Below the pieces are notes generated by a model. The model searched no databases and had not been told where the DNA came from. It saw nothing but the letters and a program-made list of their open reading frames with translations. The position numbers and the translations under genes are program-made. A stretch of 64,000 nucleotides of DNA from CAVYXF01 sp963772335 (GTDB lineage: Bacteria; Pseudomonadota; Alphaproteobacteria; Rhizobiales; Rhodomicrobiaceae), in contig CAVYXF010000008.1 of NCBI GenBank assembly GCA_963772335.1, forward strand, positions 434,001 through 498,000. The letters run 5' to 3'. Each line of letters starts with the position of its first letter. Positions within the stretch are counted from its first letter, which is position 1. Positions 17,623 through 26,000 of the stretch are shown piece by piece.

Positions 17623-17980
17623 GAATCAAGGCAGCATTGCGTACGAGTTCGGGTCTTCGCCACGTTCGGCACTTCATCACAATCATTCTGACCGCCGCCT
17701 TTGCCGCGTTTTGCGCGTGTGGAGGCGCTGGAGACGAGTCCCTGCTGGTCGACCCAAGTGTGCGTTCCTAGTCAGTTGACGATTTAGTGCCGCCGGGCCG
17801 GTCGCGTATCTGCGGAATTTGCTGGCTTTTCGATTTCGCGTTTCCACGGAAGAGCGAATTTCCAGCAGGCGCATTCACCGGAACTGCGAAAAGCGTTAGA
17901 TTTATGGAAAATTATGCGAGCCAGTCTTGCGTGCTCGCACGTCGCACACGGGGCAAATCAGCAATTAAGGGACGACAGAG

Positions 17981-20900
17981 ATGCGGATCGAACGTCGCTT
18001 TACCAAAGCGGGCCAATCACCTTACGCGGATATCGCATTTCGCGAAGCGACTAGCGAAATTCGTAACCCGGACGGATCGGTTGTGTTCCGCCTGGAGGGC
18101 ATTCAGGTGCCTCAGCATTGGAGCCAGGTCGCGGCGGACATTCTGGCCCAGAAATATTTTCGCAAGGCCGGCCTGCCGGCGCGGCTGAAGAAGATCGAGG
18201 AGAACTCCGTTCCCTCCTGGCTGTGGCGGTCGGTCGCCGACAAGGAGGCCTTGGCTCATCTTCCTGAGAACGAGCGTTCAACCTCCGAATCCGATGCGCG
18301 CCAGGTGTTCAACCGGCTCGCTGGCACCTGGACCTATTGGGGCTGGAAGGGCGGTTATTTCTCTTCCGAGGAGGACGCCCGCGCCTTCCATGACGACCTC
18401 TGCTATATGTTGGCGATGCAGATGGCGGCGCCGAACAGCCCGCAATGGTTCAACACCGGCCTGCATTGGGCCTATGGCATCGATGGGCCGAGCCAGGGCC
18501 ACTATTACGTCGATTACCAGACGGGAGAGCTGACCCGCGCGACATCGGCCTATAAGCATCCGCAGCCGCACGCCTGTTTCATCCAGTCCATCGAGGACGA
18601 TCTCGTCAATGAGAACGGCATCATGGATTTGTGGGTGCGCGAGGCGCGGCTCTTTAAATATGGCTCCGGCACCGGCACCAATTTCTCCAGGCTGCGCTCC
18701 GAGGGCGAAAGGCTCTCGGGGGGCGGTAAGTCCTCCGGGCTGATGAGCTTCCTCAAGATCGGCGATCGCGCCGCCGGCGCGATTAAATCCGGCGGCACGA
18801 CGCGCCGAGCGGCCAAGATGGTGATCGTGGATGCCGATCATCCCGATGTCGAGGAGTTCACCGACTGGAAGGTGGTCGAGGAGCAAAAGGTCGCCGCGAT
18901 GGTGGCCGGCTCGAAGATCTGTCAGAAGTATCTCGCCGCGATCATGCGCGCTTGCACCCACTGCGACGGTCATGGCGACGACTGCTTCGATCCGGCGCGC
19001 AACCCAGCCCTGAAGCGCGAAATTCGCGCGGCCCGTAGGGCGTATGTGCCGGATAATTACATCCAGCGCGTCATCCAGTTTGCACGCCAGGGCTTCGATA
19101 AGATCGAGTTCCCGGTGTTCGATACCGATTGGGAGGGCGAGGCCTACCGGACGGTGTCCGGCCAGAACTCCAACAATACGGTACGCGTTACCGATGAGTT
19201 TCTCAAAGCCGTGGAGGAAGGCAGCGAGTGGGCGCTCAGGGCTCGCACGAGCGGCAAGGTGATGAAGACCCTCCCGGCGCGCGACCTGTGGGAGAAGATC
19301 GGCCACGCCGCCTGGGCCTCCGCCGATCCGGGTCTGCAGTTTCATACCACCATCAATGACTGGCACACCTGCCCGGAATCCGGGCCGATCCGCGCGTCAA
19401 ATCCCTGCTCGGAATACATGTTCCTGGACGACACCGCCTGCAATCTGGCGTCCCTGAATCTGCTGACCTTCCGGGACGGCGAGAAACGGTTCGACGTCAA
19501 GGCCTTCAGCCATGCGACGCGGCTGTGGACCATCGTTCTGGAAATCTCGGTGACGATGGCGCAGTTCCCGTCCAAGGAGATTGCGCGGCTCTCCTACGAG
19601 TACCGCACGCTTGGGCTTGGCTTTGCCAATATCGGCGGCCTGCTGATGGTCTCTGGCATTCCCTATGGTTCAGATGCCGGGCGCGCGATAGCCGCCTCGA
19701 TCTCCGCGCTGATGACCGGCATCGCCTACGCCACTTCGGCGGAAATGGCGGAACGGCTCGGTGCCTTCAAAGGCTACTATGCCAATAGCGCCCATATGCT
19801 CCGCGTCGTGCGCAATCACCGCCGCGCAGCCTATGGCGAGACCTTCGGCTATGAGCAACTGCACACCAAACCGGTTCCGCTCGACCGCAAGGCCTGTCCC
19901 GACGACGCCCTTGTCGATGCCGCACGCGAGGCCTGGGATCTCGCTTTGGCACTCGGCGAGGAATATGGCTTCCGCAACGCCCAGTCGACCGTGATCGCGC
20001 CGACCGGCACGATTGGCCTCGTCATGGACTGCGACACCACCGGCATCGAGCCAGACTTCGCCCTGGTGAAGTTCAAGAAGCTCGCGGGCGGCGGCTATTT
20101 CAAAATCATCAACCGTGCGGTGCCCGAGGCCCTGCAGGTGCTTGGCTATAGCGAGCAGGCGATCCGGGCGATCATCGACTATGCCGTCGGTCGCGGCACG
20201 CTGGCCGGTGCGCCGCACATCAATCACGAGACGCTGAAGGCTAAGAAGTTCACGCCCGAGGCGATCGCCGCCGTGGAGGGGGCTCTCAAGGGTGCCTTCG
20301 ACGTCAAATTCGCCTTCAACAAGTGGACGCTCGGCGAGGCGTTCTGCATCGGCACACTTGGCCTCACCGCCGAGGAGCTGAACGCGCCCAAATTCGACCT
20401 GCTGGCCCGTCTCGGCTTCACGAAGGCGCAGATCGAAGCGGCAAACGAATATTGCTGCGGCGCCATGACCCTCGAAGGCGCGCCGGGGCTCAAGGCGGAG
20501 CACCTGCCGGTGTTCGACTGCGCCAACCCCTGTGGACGCAAGGGCAAGCGGTTCCTGTCGGTTGAGAGCCACATCCGCATGCTGGCGGCGGTCCAGCCCT
20601 TCATCTCGGGGGCCATCTCCAAGACCATCAACATGCCGAACGACGCAAGCGTGGAGGATTGCAAGAGCGCCTATCTGCTCTCCTGGCGTTTGGGCCTGAA
20701 GGCGAATGCGCTTTATCGCGATGGCTCCAAGCTCTCCCAGCCGCTGCAATCTCAGCTGCTCGGCGCCGATGAAGAGGATGAGGAGGACGGGATCGAGGCG
20801 GTTTTGGCCGAGAAGTCGCTTTCCAAACGTGTCGAAATGGTGGCGGAGCGTATCGTCGAGCGGGTGATCGAGCGTCACCGCGAGGTCGCCAGCCGCGAGA

Positions 20901-21679
20901 AGCTGCCGAACCGGCGCAAGGGCTATACCCAGAAGGCCGTGGTTGGCGGGCACAAGGTCTATCTGCGCACCGGAGAATATGAGGACGGGCGCCTGGGCGA
21001 GCTGTTCATCGATATGCACAAGGAAGGCGCAGCTTTCCGGAGCCTCATGAACAACTTTGCCATCGCCATCTCGCTCGGCCTGCAATATGGCGTACCGCTT
21101 GAGGAATATGTCGATGCCTTCACCTTCACCCGCTTCGAGCCGGCCGGCCTGGTGCAAGGCAATGACACGATCAAGAATGCGACATCGATCCTGGACTACA
21201 TCTTCCGCGAGCTGGCGGTCTCCTATCTCGGCCGCAACGATCTCGCCCATGTCGAGCCGGAGGCGATCGGCTATATGACGCTCGGCGGCGGCGTCGAGGA
21301 GGAGAAAGTGCAGCCGGCAATGGTTGCCGAACGCTATATGAGCCGCGGCCTCATGCGTGGCGCACTTAACCACAATCTCGTCATGGTTTCGGGCCATTCT
21401 GTGTCCGGAGAGGGGGAGAGTGCGTCTGGGCACATCCGGCAGACTATGGCCGGAATTCCGCTGGGGCAGCTGGACGGTAATGCTGCGATGGCGATCACTC
21501 CCGATATTCAGAGTTTTGTTGCGTCCTCAGTACAGGAATCCGCTGCCGCACTTCGCGTCGAAGCCCGCATTAAGGGCTATGAAGGCGAGGCGTGTGGAGA
21601 TTGCGGTAACTTCACCCTGGTTCGGAACGGCACCTGTCTCAAATGCGACACGTGCGGTTCAACGAGTGGGTGTTCCTGA
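17981..21679 (+). CDS. nrdJ: Adenosylcobalamin-dependent ribonucleotide reductase (class II)
   Basis: Makes deoxyribonucleotides using B12 radical chemistry, so it works with or without oxygen. The 1232-residue length is that of the long NrdJ family of alphaproteobacteria. Visible landmarks: GSGTGTNFSRLRS, RASNPCSEYMFLDDTACNLASLNLL (substrate-site Cys and loop), PTGTIGLVMDCDTTGIEPD, FISGAISKTINMP, and a C-terminal cysteine-rich tail (CGDCGNFTLVRNGTCLKCDTCG) that probably shuttles reducing equivalents or binds zinc. ATG 17981 follows AAGGGACGACAGAG. A strong hairpin follows the stop. Confidence 0.96.
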   Translation: MRIERRFTKAGQSPYADIAFREATSEIRNPDGSVVFRLEGIQVPQHWSQVAADILAQKYFRKAGLPARLKKIEENSVPSWLWRSVADKEALAHLPENERSTSESDARQVFNRLAGTWTYWGWKGGYFSSEEDARAFHDDLCYMLAMQMAAPNSPQWFNTGLHWAYGIDGPSQGHYYVDYQTGELTRATSAYKHPQPHACFIQSIEDDLVNENGIMDLWVREARLFKYGSGTGTNFSRLRSEGERLSGGGKSSGLMSFLKIGDRAAGAIKSGGTTRRAAKMVIVDADHPDVEEFTDWKVVEEQKVAAMVAGSKICQKYLAAIMRACTHCDGHGDDCFDPARNPALKREIRAARRAYVPDNYIQRVIQFARQGFDKIEFPVFDTDWEGEAYRTVSGQNSNNTVRVTDEFLKAVEEGSEWALRARTSGKVMKTLPARDLWEKIGHAAWASADPGLQFHTTINDWHTCPESGPIRASNPCSEYMFLDDTACNLASLNLLTFRDGEKRFDVKAFSHATRLWTIVLEISVTMAQFPSKEIARLSYEYRTLGLGFANIGGLLMVSGIPYGSDAGRAIAASISALMTGIAYATSAEMAERLGAFKGYYANSAHMLRVVRNHRRAAYGETFGYEQLHTKPVPLDRKACPDDALVDAAREAWDLALALGEEYGFRNAQSTVIAPTGTIGLVMDCDTTGIEPDFALVKFKKLAGGGYFKIINRAVPEALQVLGYSEQAIRAIIDYAVGRGTLAGAPHINHETLKAKKFTPEAIAAVEGALKGAFDVKFAFNKWTLGEAFCIGTLGLTAEELNAPKFDLLARLGFTKAQIEAANEYCCGAMTLEGAPGLKAEHLPVFDCANPCGRKGKRFLSVESHIRMLAAVQPFISGAISKTINMPNDASVEDCKSAYLLSWRLGLKANALYRDGSKLSQPLQSQLLGADEEDEEDGIEAVLAEKSLSKRVEMVAERIVERVIERHREVASREKLPNRRKGYTQKAVVGGHKVYLRTGEYEDGRLGELFIDMHKEGAAFRSLMNNFAIAISLGLQYGVPLEEYVDAFTFTRFEPAGLVQGNDTIKNATSILDYIFRELAVSYLGRNDLAHVEPEAIGYMTLGGGVEEEKVQPAMVAERYMSRGLMRGALNHNLVMVSGHSVSGEGESASGHIRQTMAGIPLGQLDGNAAMAITPDIQSFVASSVQESAAALRVEARIKGYEGEACGDCGNFTLVRNGTCLKCDTCGSTSGCS

Positions 21680-21717
21680 GTGATCAATCACGGCGTCTGA
21701 ATACCGCCGGGCGTTTT

Positions 21718-21744
21718 GCGGGCTGCACAGAGAGAGCAGCCCGC
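21718..21744 (+). terminator. Strong hairpin after nrdJ
   Basis: GCGGGCTGC / GCAGCCCGC, 9 bp, with loop ACAGAGAGA. It is followed by CTTGTC rather than a T-run, so it may stabilise the 3' end or terminate weakly. Confidence 0.5.
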
Positions 21745-21818
21745 CTTGTCATATGTCCGGAGTGGTGCGTTTCGGCTTGCCACCGACCGAAGGGGCGGCC
21801 TCTAGCGGCTGAACATTC

Positions 21819-22541
21819 ATGGGTATCATGACCAATGACGATGATGGCCATATCGACTCCATCGTCTATTTCCTCGCGGAAAGCCTTCGCGCCGCAGTCG
21901 AGAGCGGCGACAGCGTGCAGCAGAGCCTGATCGAGGCGCCGCAGCTTTCACCGCACATGAATTGCAACGAAATCGCCGAGCGTCTGGCGGTCTATCGTAA
22001 GCACCTGCGGGCGATCTGGAGCTATGAGGTACTCATGGTCGCCAAGATCATGCGTGCGCGCGAGCTCGCCAAGGAATTGCGCGCGCTTGAGCCGGAACTG
22101 CGGCCGGAGCTCGACACCTTCCGCCTTGCGACGGTGAGCTGCGTGGATCTGAAAGAAATGTTGATGCCCAGCGCCCAGAACGCCTTTAACGGGGTGGATC
22201 AAGGCCAGCATCTGCTGGATGAGCAGCTCTCCGCGCCATATGATGGCGTTAAGGCCGATCCGCTCGCTGGCTACCGTATCGCCGGCCACACCGAGTTGCG
22301 CCTGCTGCTGAGCGCTTGCGAGGACCTGCATTTTGCACTCGCCACCCGCTATGCTTTCGAGCCGCTACCGACGCGGGGCTATTCGACGGAGGCTACCGAG
22401 GAGCCGCTCCTGCTCGACGAGGGCGGAAGCGACGACACCTTTCTCCTGACCGATTTCTGCGAGATCGTGTCGGAAACCGGCGTGGCTGTTGGGACGGATT
22501 GGGGCGGCATCGCCACAAGGAATACCCCATTGCCGAATTGA
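21819..22541 (+). CDS. Hypothetical protein, 240 residues
   Basis: Not recognised. A soluble, mostly helical protein with no signal peptide or membrane segment. It has an acidic start (TNDDDGHIDSIVYFLAESLRAAVESGD), a basic helical region (YRKHLRAIWSYEVLMVAKIMRARELAKELRAL) and an acidic C-terminal part with Leu/Asp clusters. Codon usage and GC look native. It lies 140 bases after nrdJ, separated by a hairpin, and converges with the MMPL gene. ATG at 21819, with a second in-frame ATG at 21828. No function can be assigned. Confidence 0.7.
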   Translation: MGIMTNDDDGHIDSIVYFLAESLRAAVESGDSVQQSLIEAPQLSPHMNCNEIAERLAVYRKHLRAIWSYEVLMVAKIMRARELAKELRALEPELRPELDTFRLATVSCVDLKEMLMPSAQNAFNGVDQGQHLLDEQLSAPYDGVKADPLAGYRIAGHTELRLLLSACEDLHFALATRYAFEPLPTRGYSTEATEEPLLLDEGGSDDTFLLTDFCEIVSETGVAVGTDWGGIATRNTPLPN

Positions 22542-22625
22542 GGCAGGACGGCATCGCTCCTCAAAAATCGGGATTTGCGCAAGGGTGGTCTAGCTCGCCC
22601 AGACCAAAGGCTGCGCTTGCGCTCA

Positions 22626-24980
22626 TCAAAGCCGTCCGGTGGATGGCCGGATCTGTCCTCCCCGGCGGATCAGCTGATGGAGGAACATGGTGGTCGGCCG
22701 CAGGATGGTAAGATCGGCGGCCAGCGCTGCGAGCATGGCGAAGGCCGACAGCCAGCCGAACAGCCGCAGCGAGGGTAGGTCGGAGAATACCGTCACCGCC
22801 AGTCCGCAGGCCAGAACCACCGAAGTCAAAATCAAGGCAGGGCCGACCAGAACCGTCGCACGCTGAACGCCGAGCCCTGGATCTTCTCCGGGGTTCTGCT
22901 CCAGCTGCAAGCGGTTGAGAAAGTGGATCGTCGCGCTCAGGCCAAGCCCGAACGAGACGGTGAGGGCGACGACGCTGGCGAATTGTAGCCCCTCGCCCAT
23001 AACCCAGAGCAGCGTTCCCGATAGCACGATCGGGAAGATCGCCGGCAGAATGCTCACCAGCATGACAACGACCGAGCGGAAGGCGAGGCCGAGGAATAGG
23101 GCAACGAAGGCCACCTCGATGGTCAGCCCGCGGCTGAGCTTGCCGATCATATCCGCGCTGTTGCGCGCCGCGATTGCCGAAAGGCCGGTGACGGCGACGG
23201 TATAGCCGGGATGGGCCGTGCGCACTGCAGCCAGCTTCTCGTCGAGGGTCTTGACGACGGGAAGCAGCCGGCTCGCATCGATATCGGGAATGCGGCCCGA
23301 CACCACGACAGCTTGCTGGTCGGCGGCGACGAAACGGCGGATCAGGAAAACCGGCAGGGCATCGACATATTGCTTCAGTGTGGCGACGTCGGACTTGCCG
23401 GCCTTCTCGGCCAGCCAGCGCCGCAGGGTCTCGAGGGACCAGACATTGCCGACGCCCGCCTGCTCCTCGAGGGTGGCATGCACGGCGGCGATCGTGTCCA
23501 GCGTTTCAGGGGAATAAAGCGACTGGCCGGGGGGGAACTCAATCAGCACATCGATCGGATTAGCGCCGGTGAGCTTGGTGTCGAGGCGGCTGTTCGCATG
23601 AACTGCCTGGTCGCGGTCGGGCACCTGGTCGGCCAGCCGGTAGCGCGGCTCTAAACTGGCATAGATCACCGCCAGACCGCCAACCAGAGCCAAGCTGATC
23701 GCGCTGTATAGCCCTGGACGGGCAACCATGCGCGCCGCGACCCAGCCGCAAAAGCGGCGCAGGAGGTTCACCGCTCCGTCGGCACTGGTCCCAGTTGCCA
23801 CCAGGTTTTCTTGATTGCGGATCAGGAGCATGCCGAGCAGCGGTACCAGTACAAGTACGCCGACCAGCGCGATCACGGTCGCGAGCAGCCCGGCTTCACC
23901 GAACGTGCGGATCAGATCGGAAGAGGAGAACTGCAAGGCGATAAAGGAGATGCCCGCCGTTGCATGGGTCAGCACGCAGGCCGGTCCGACCACCAGGACG
24001 GCGCTCCGCAGCGCCTCGGCTTTACTCTTGCCCCGCAGCATCCAGTCCCGCGCCGCGAAGGTGAGCTGCATGCTGTCGGAGAAGCTGATGACCATGATGA
24101 GCGGCGTCATCACGTTCAAGAACATGTTGAGGCGGAAGTCGAGCCAGCCGAGTGTCCCAAGCGACAGCATGATGGCAATGAGCGGCGGTGCGGCAGCCAT
24201 GATCATGAACGCCACGCGCCGGAAGAAGATGATGGCGATCAGGCAGCCCGCAGCAAAGCCGAAGGCGTTGTAGATCAGCCGGTCGCGCTCGACCGCGTTG
24301 CGGATCTCCAGCTGCATCACCGGCACGCCGGACAGCTGTGCCGTGAGGCCCGCCCCATCCAGGTCCTCGTTGAGGGTCTTGCGGATCTCGCCGACGACCT
24401 TACGCAGGTGATGCCCTTCGACGGTACTTGGATCAAGCGCCAATACGATCAGCGCCAGCTGCCCGTCCAGCGATAAGAGCTTGCCACGAATGAGCTCATT
24501 CGCTTTCACGCGCTCGATCATCTCGGCATATTCGGCGCCTTCCGGCAGCTGCTCCGGGATCAGCGCTTCTGGAATGCCGCCGTTCTTGGCCGGCTCGCGC
24601 GCCGAGAACAACGAGATCAGCCCGCGCGTGCCATCGATAAGCTGAAGGTCGATGACCAGATTGCGCAGCTTCTCCAGTGGGCCGCGATCAAGCAGCCCCT
24701 TGCCTTCCACCACGACTAACACATCGAACTCGCTCGACGGAAAGCGGCGCGTGACCTCTTCATATTGCTTGAATTCCGGGGTGTCGGACCGGAACAGCTG
24801 GCCGAGCGAATCGTCGACTTTGACGCGTTCGAATCCGAATGCTGCCGCAACACAGAGCGCGATGAGCACCAGGCTGACAATCAGGGGGAAGCGCAGCGAA
24901 ATCAGCCCGATCCGCTCGACGCCGAGCGCCAGGCGAAACGGCCGGCGCTCAGACGAGGTGACTGGGTCGCGGGTGAGCAT
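22626..24980 (-). CDS. MMPL/RND-family lipid exporter-like protein
   Basis: Membrane transporter of about 784 residues with two repeats, each containing a large periplasmic loop and a bundle of transmembrane helices, as in MMPL and HpnN proteins. Helix 1 is at LISLRFPLIVSLVLIALCVAAAFG, followed by VDDSLGQLFRSD (typical periplasmic start). The motif GLSATIHFLNRLQLE and SFSDSMQLTFAA correspond to the two sterol-sensing-domain-like helices. The start at ATG 24980 (LTRDPVTSSE) has AAGGAG upstream; an open frame continues to 25079 but with unrelated residues. Probably moves a hydrophobic cargo across the inner membrane; the substrate is unknown. It differs from the HpnN gene in this window. Confidence 0.85.
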   Translation of the reverse strand: MLTRDPVTSSERRPFRLALGVERIGLISLRFPLIVSLVLIALCVAAAFGFERVKVDDSLGQLFRSDTPEFKQYEEVTRRFPSSEFDVLVVVEGKGLLDRGPLEKLRNLVIDLQLIDGTRGLISLFSAREPAKNGGIPEALIPEQLPEGAEYAEMIERVKANELIRGKLLSLDGQLALIVLALDPSTVEGHHLRKVVGEIRKTLNEDLDGAGLTAQLSGVPVMQLEIRNAVERDRLIYNAFGFAAGCLIAIIFFRRVAFMIMAAAPPLIAIMLSLGTLGWLDFRLNMFLNVMTPLIMVISFSDSMQLTFAARDWMLRGKSKAEALRSAVLVVGPACVLTHATAGISFIALQFSSSDLIRTFGEAGLLATVIALVGVLVLVPLLGMLLIRNQENLVATGTSADGAVNLLRRFCGWVAARMVARPGLYSAISLALVGGLAVIYASLEPRYRLADQVPDRDQAVHANSRLDTKLTGANPIDVLIEFPPGQSLYSPETLDTIAAVHATLEEQAGVGNVWSLETLRRWLAEKAGKSDVATLKQYVDALPVFLIRRFVAADQQAVVVSGRIPDIDASRLLPVVKTLDEKLAAVRTAHPGYTVAVTGLSAIAARNSADMIGKLSRGLTIEVAFVALFLGLAFRSVVVMLVSILPAIFPIVLSGTLLWVMGEGLQFASVVALTVSFGLGLSATIHFLNRLQLEQNPGEDPGLGVQRATVLVGPALILTSVVLACGLAVTVFSDLPSLRLFGWLSAFAMLAALAADLTILRPTTMFLHQLIRRGGQIRPSTGRL

Positions 24981-25038
24981 CAGGTTGCTTTTGCTCCTTC
25001 GGCGATGCAACGAGCGGTGGGCGGGAGTGACCCCGTTG

Positions 25039-25578
25039 TTAGCGGCGTCGCAGAGAGACTGAAATGTTCGAAAATTCACTTCCCGGCGCGCTGATCGATA
25101 TCGATTGACTGTTTCCGCGCGTAGAGATGCTCAAGGCAGCGCCGAAGTCCGATCCCTGAATTCTGGCGCGGATAGAGTTGCCGCTGGCGCGGCCAATGAA
25201 GCGGCCGGCAGCATTCATGCTCGTCTCGCTCCAGCTGCCGCTCACGGTGCCGCCCCGATAGCGCGCACTGCCGTGGAAGTTGAAATTATAGCTTTCCCCG
25301 GCACAGCGCAGCGTCAAATCGAGATTGTTGCCGCCGCCGCTTGCGTCGTAATTGGCACGACACTGAATGCGTTCGCGCGAGCCCGAAGAGAGCGTAATGC
25401 TGCCACCGCCTGCCCATGATCCGGACATTGCGGCGAAAGGGCCGGACTCGGCAAGCACGGGCCCAGCCTGCAGCGTCACCACCACCAGCGACAATGCGGC
25501 GAGCAGGACGGACATAAGCGTGGGTGGGAGCCCGCGGCGCGTGTTGAGCGATTTCGACGGTGCAGTTCGGGTAGGCAT
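25039..25578 (-). CDS. Small secreted Gly/Ser-rich hypothetical protein
   Basis: Product of 179 residues with a signal peptide (LPPTLMSVLLAALSLVVVTL, cleavage near VLAES) and a mature region predicted by pattern to be all-beta: alternating SGSWAGGGSITLSSGSRERI, CRANYDASGGGNNLDLTLRC (a likely disulfide) and repeated SGSW/SGNS strands. Resembles conserved hypothetical secreted proteins of Bradyrhizobium-type genomes; function unknown. ATG 25578 has GGGGAG at good distance. It lies 58 bases upstream of the MMPL gene on the same strand, so the two may form a unit. Confidence 0.75.
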   Translation of the reverse strand: MPTRTAPSKSLNTRRGLPPTLMSVLLAALSLVVVTLQAGPVLAESGPFAAMSGSWAGGGSITLSSGSRERIQCRANYDASGGGNNLDLTLRCAGESYNFNFHGSARYRGGTVSGSWSETSMNAAGRFIGRASGNSIRARIQGSDFGAALSISTRGNSQSISISAPGSEFSNISVSLRRR

Positions 25579-26000
25579 CTTATTTCTCCCCACGGAGGCC
25601 GATGGTCGTCAGTGAGAGGTCTGTATCAATATGCTGCGATCTGACTGTGCAGGTCACCTAAAAGTAGGCGATTCCGACAGTCTAGACGCGCAACTCTCGC
25701 CTGCCGCGAAACCCGACGCGCCAGTCGCTTACTTATTTTCGATGATGAATCAAGGGATTCAAGTCCTACTCATTTTCACGACGGGGTGATCGGATTTAGC
25801 CTTAGCCTCTGCCGTTCCTCCTTTTATTCAAAATTGCCGAATTTATGCCCTTTTTATGATGATGTCATGGTTAGGTTATTGATATCTCCCGAAAGAGTGT
25901 CCATCCTGGAACCACCAGCGGCCTGGTTTGTTTCATCCTCTCTGCCAATCTAATCGCCACGTTTCCCCCTGTCCCTCTCACGTTGTTGCGTCGCTTTCTC
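25579..26000. other. AT-rich divergent intergenic region before dxs
   Basis: No gene seen. The part from about 25730 to 25880 is clearly AT-richer than the surroundings and probably contains the promoters of dxs and of the secreted-protein gene. TTGCCG at about 25835 with TATGAT 15 bases later is a weak candidate promoter toward dxs. Confidence 0.35.

Larger units (their letters stand above)
17332..17980. other. 650-base region upstream of nrdJ
   Basis: No credible protein gene. It holds the NrdR-like box and hairpin and then about 350 bases with no recognised motif. I looked for a cobalamin riboswitch, which would be a natural regulator for a B12 enzyme, and saw no B12-box-like segment I would defend. 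Confidence 0.45.

Noticed and set aside
17332..17980. A cobalamin riboswitch before nrdJ
   Set aside because: Expected logically for a B12 enzyme, but I found no B12-box-like segment; an NrdR-like box explains regulation better.
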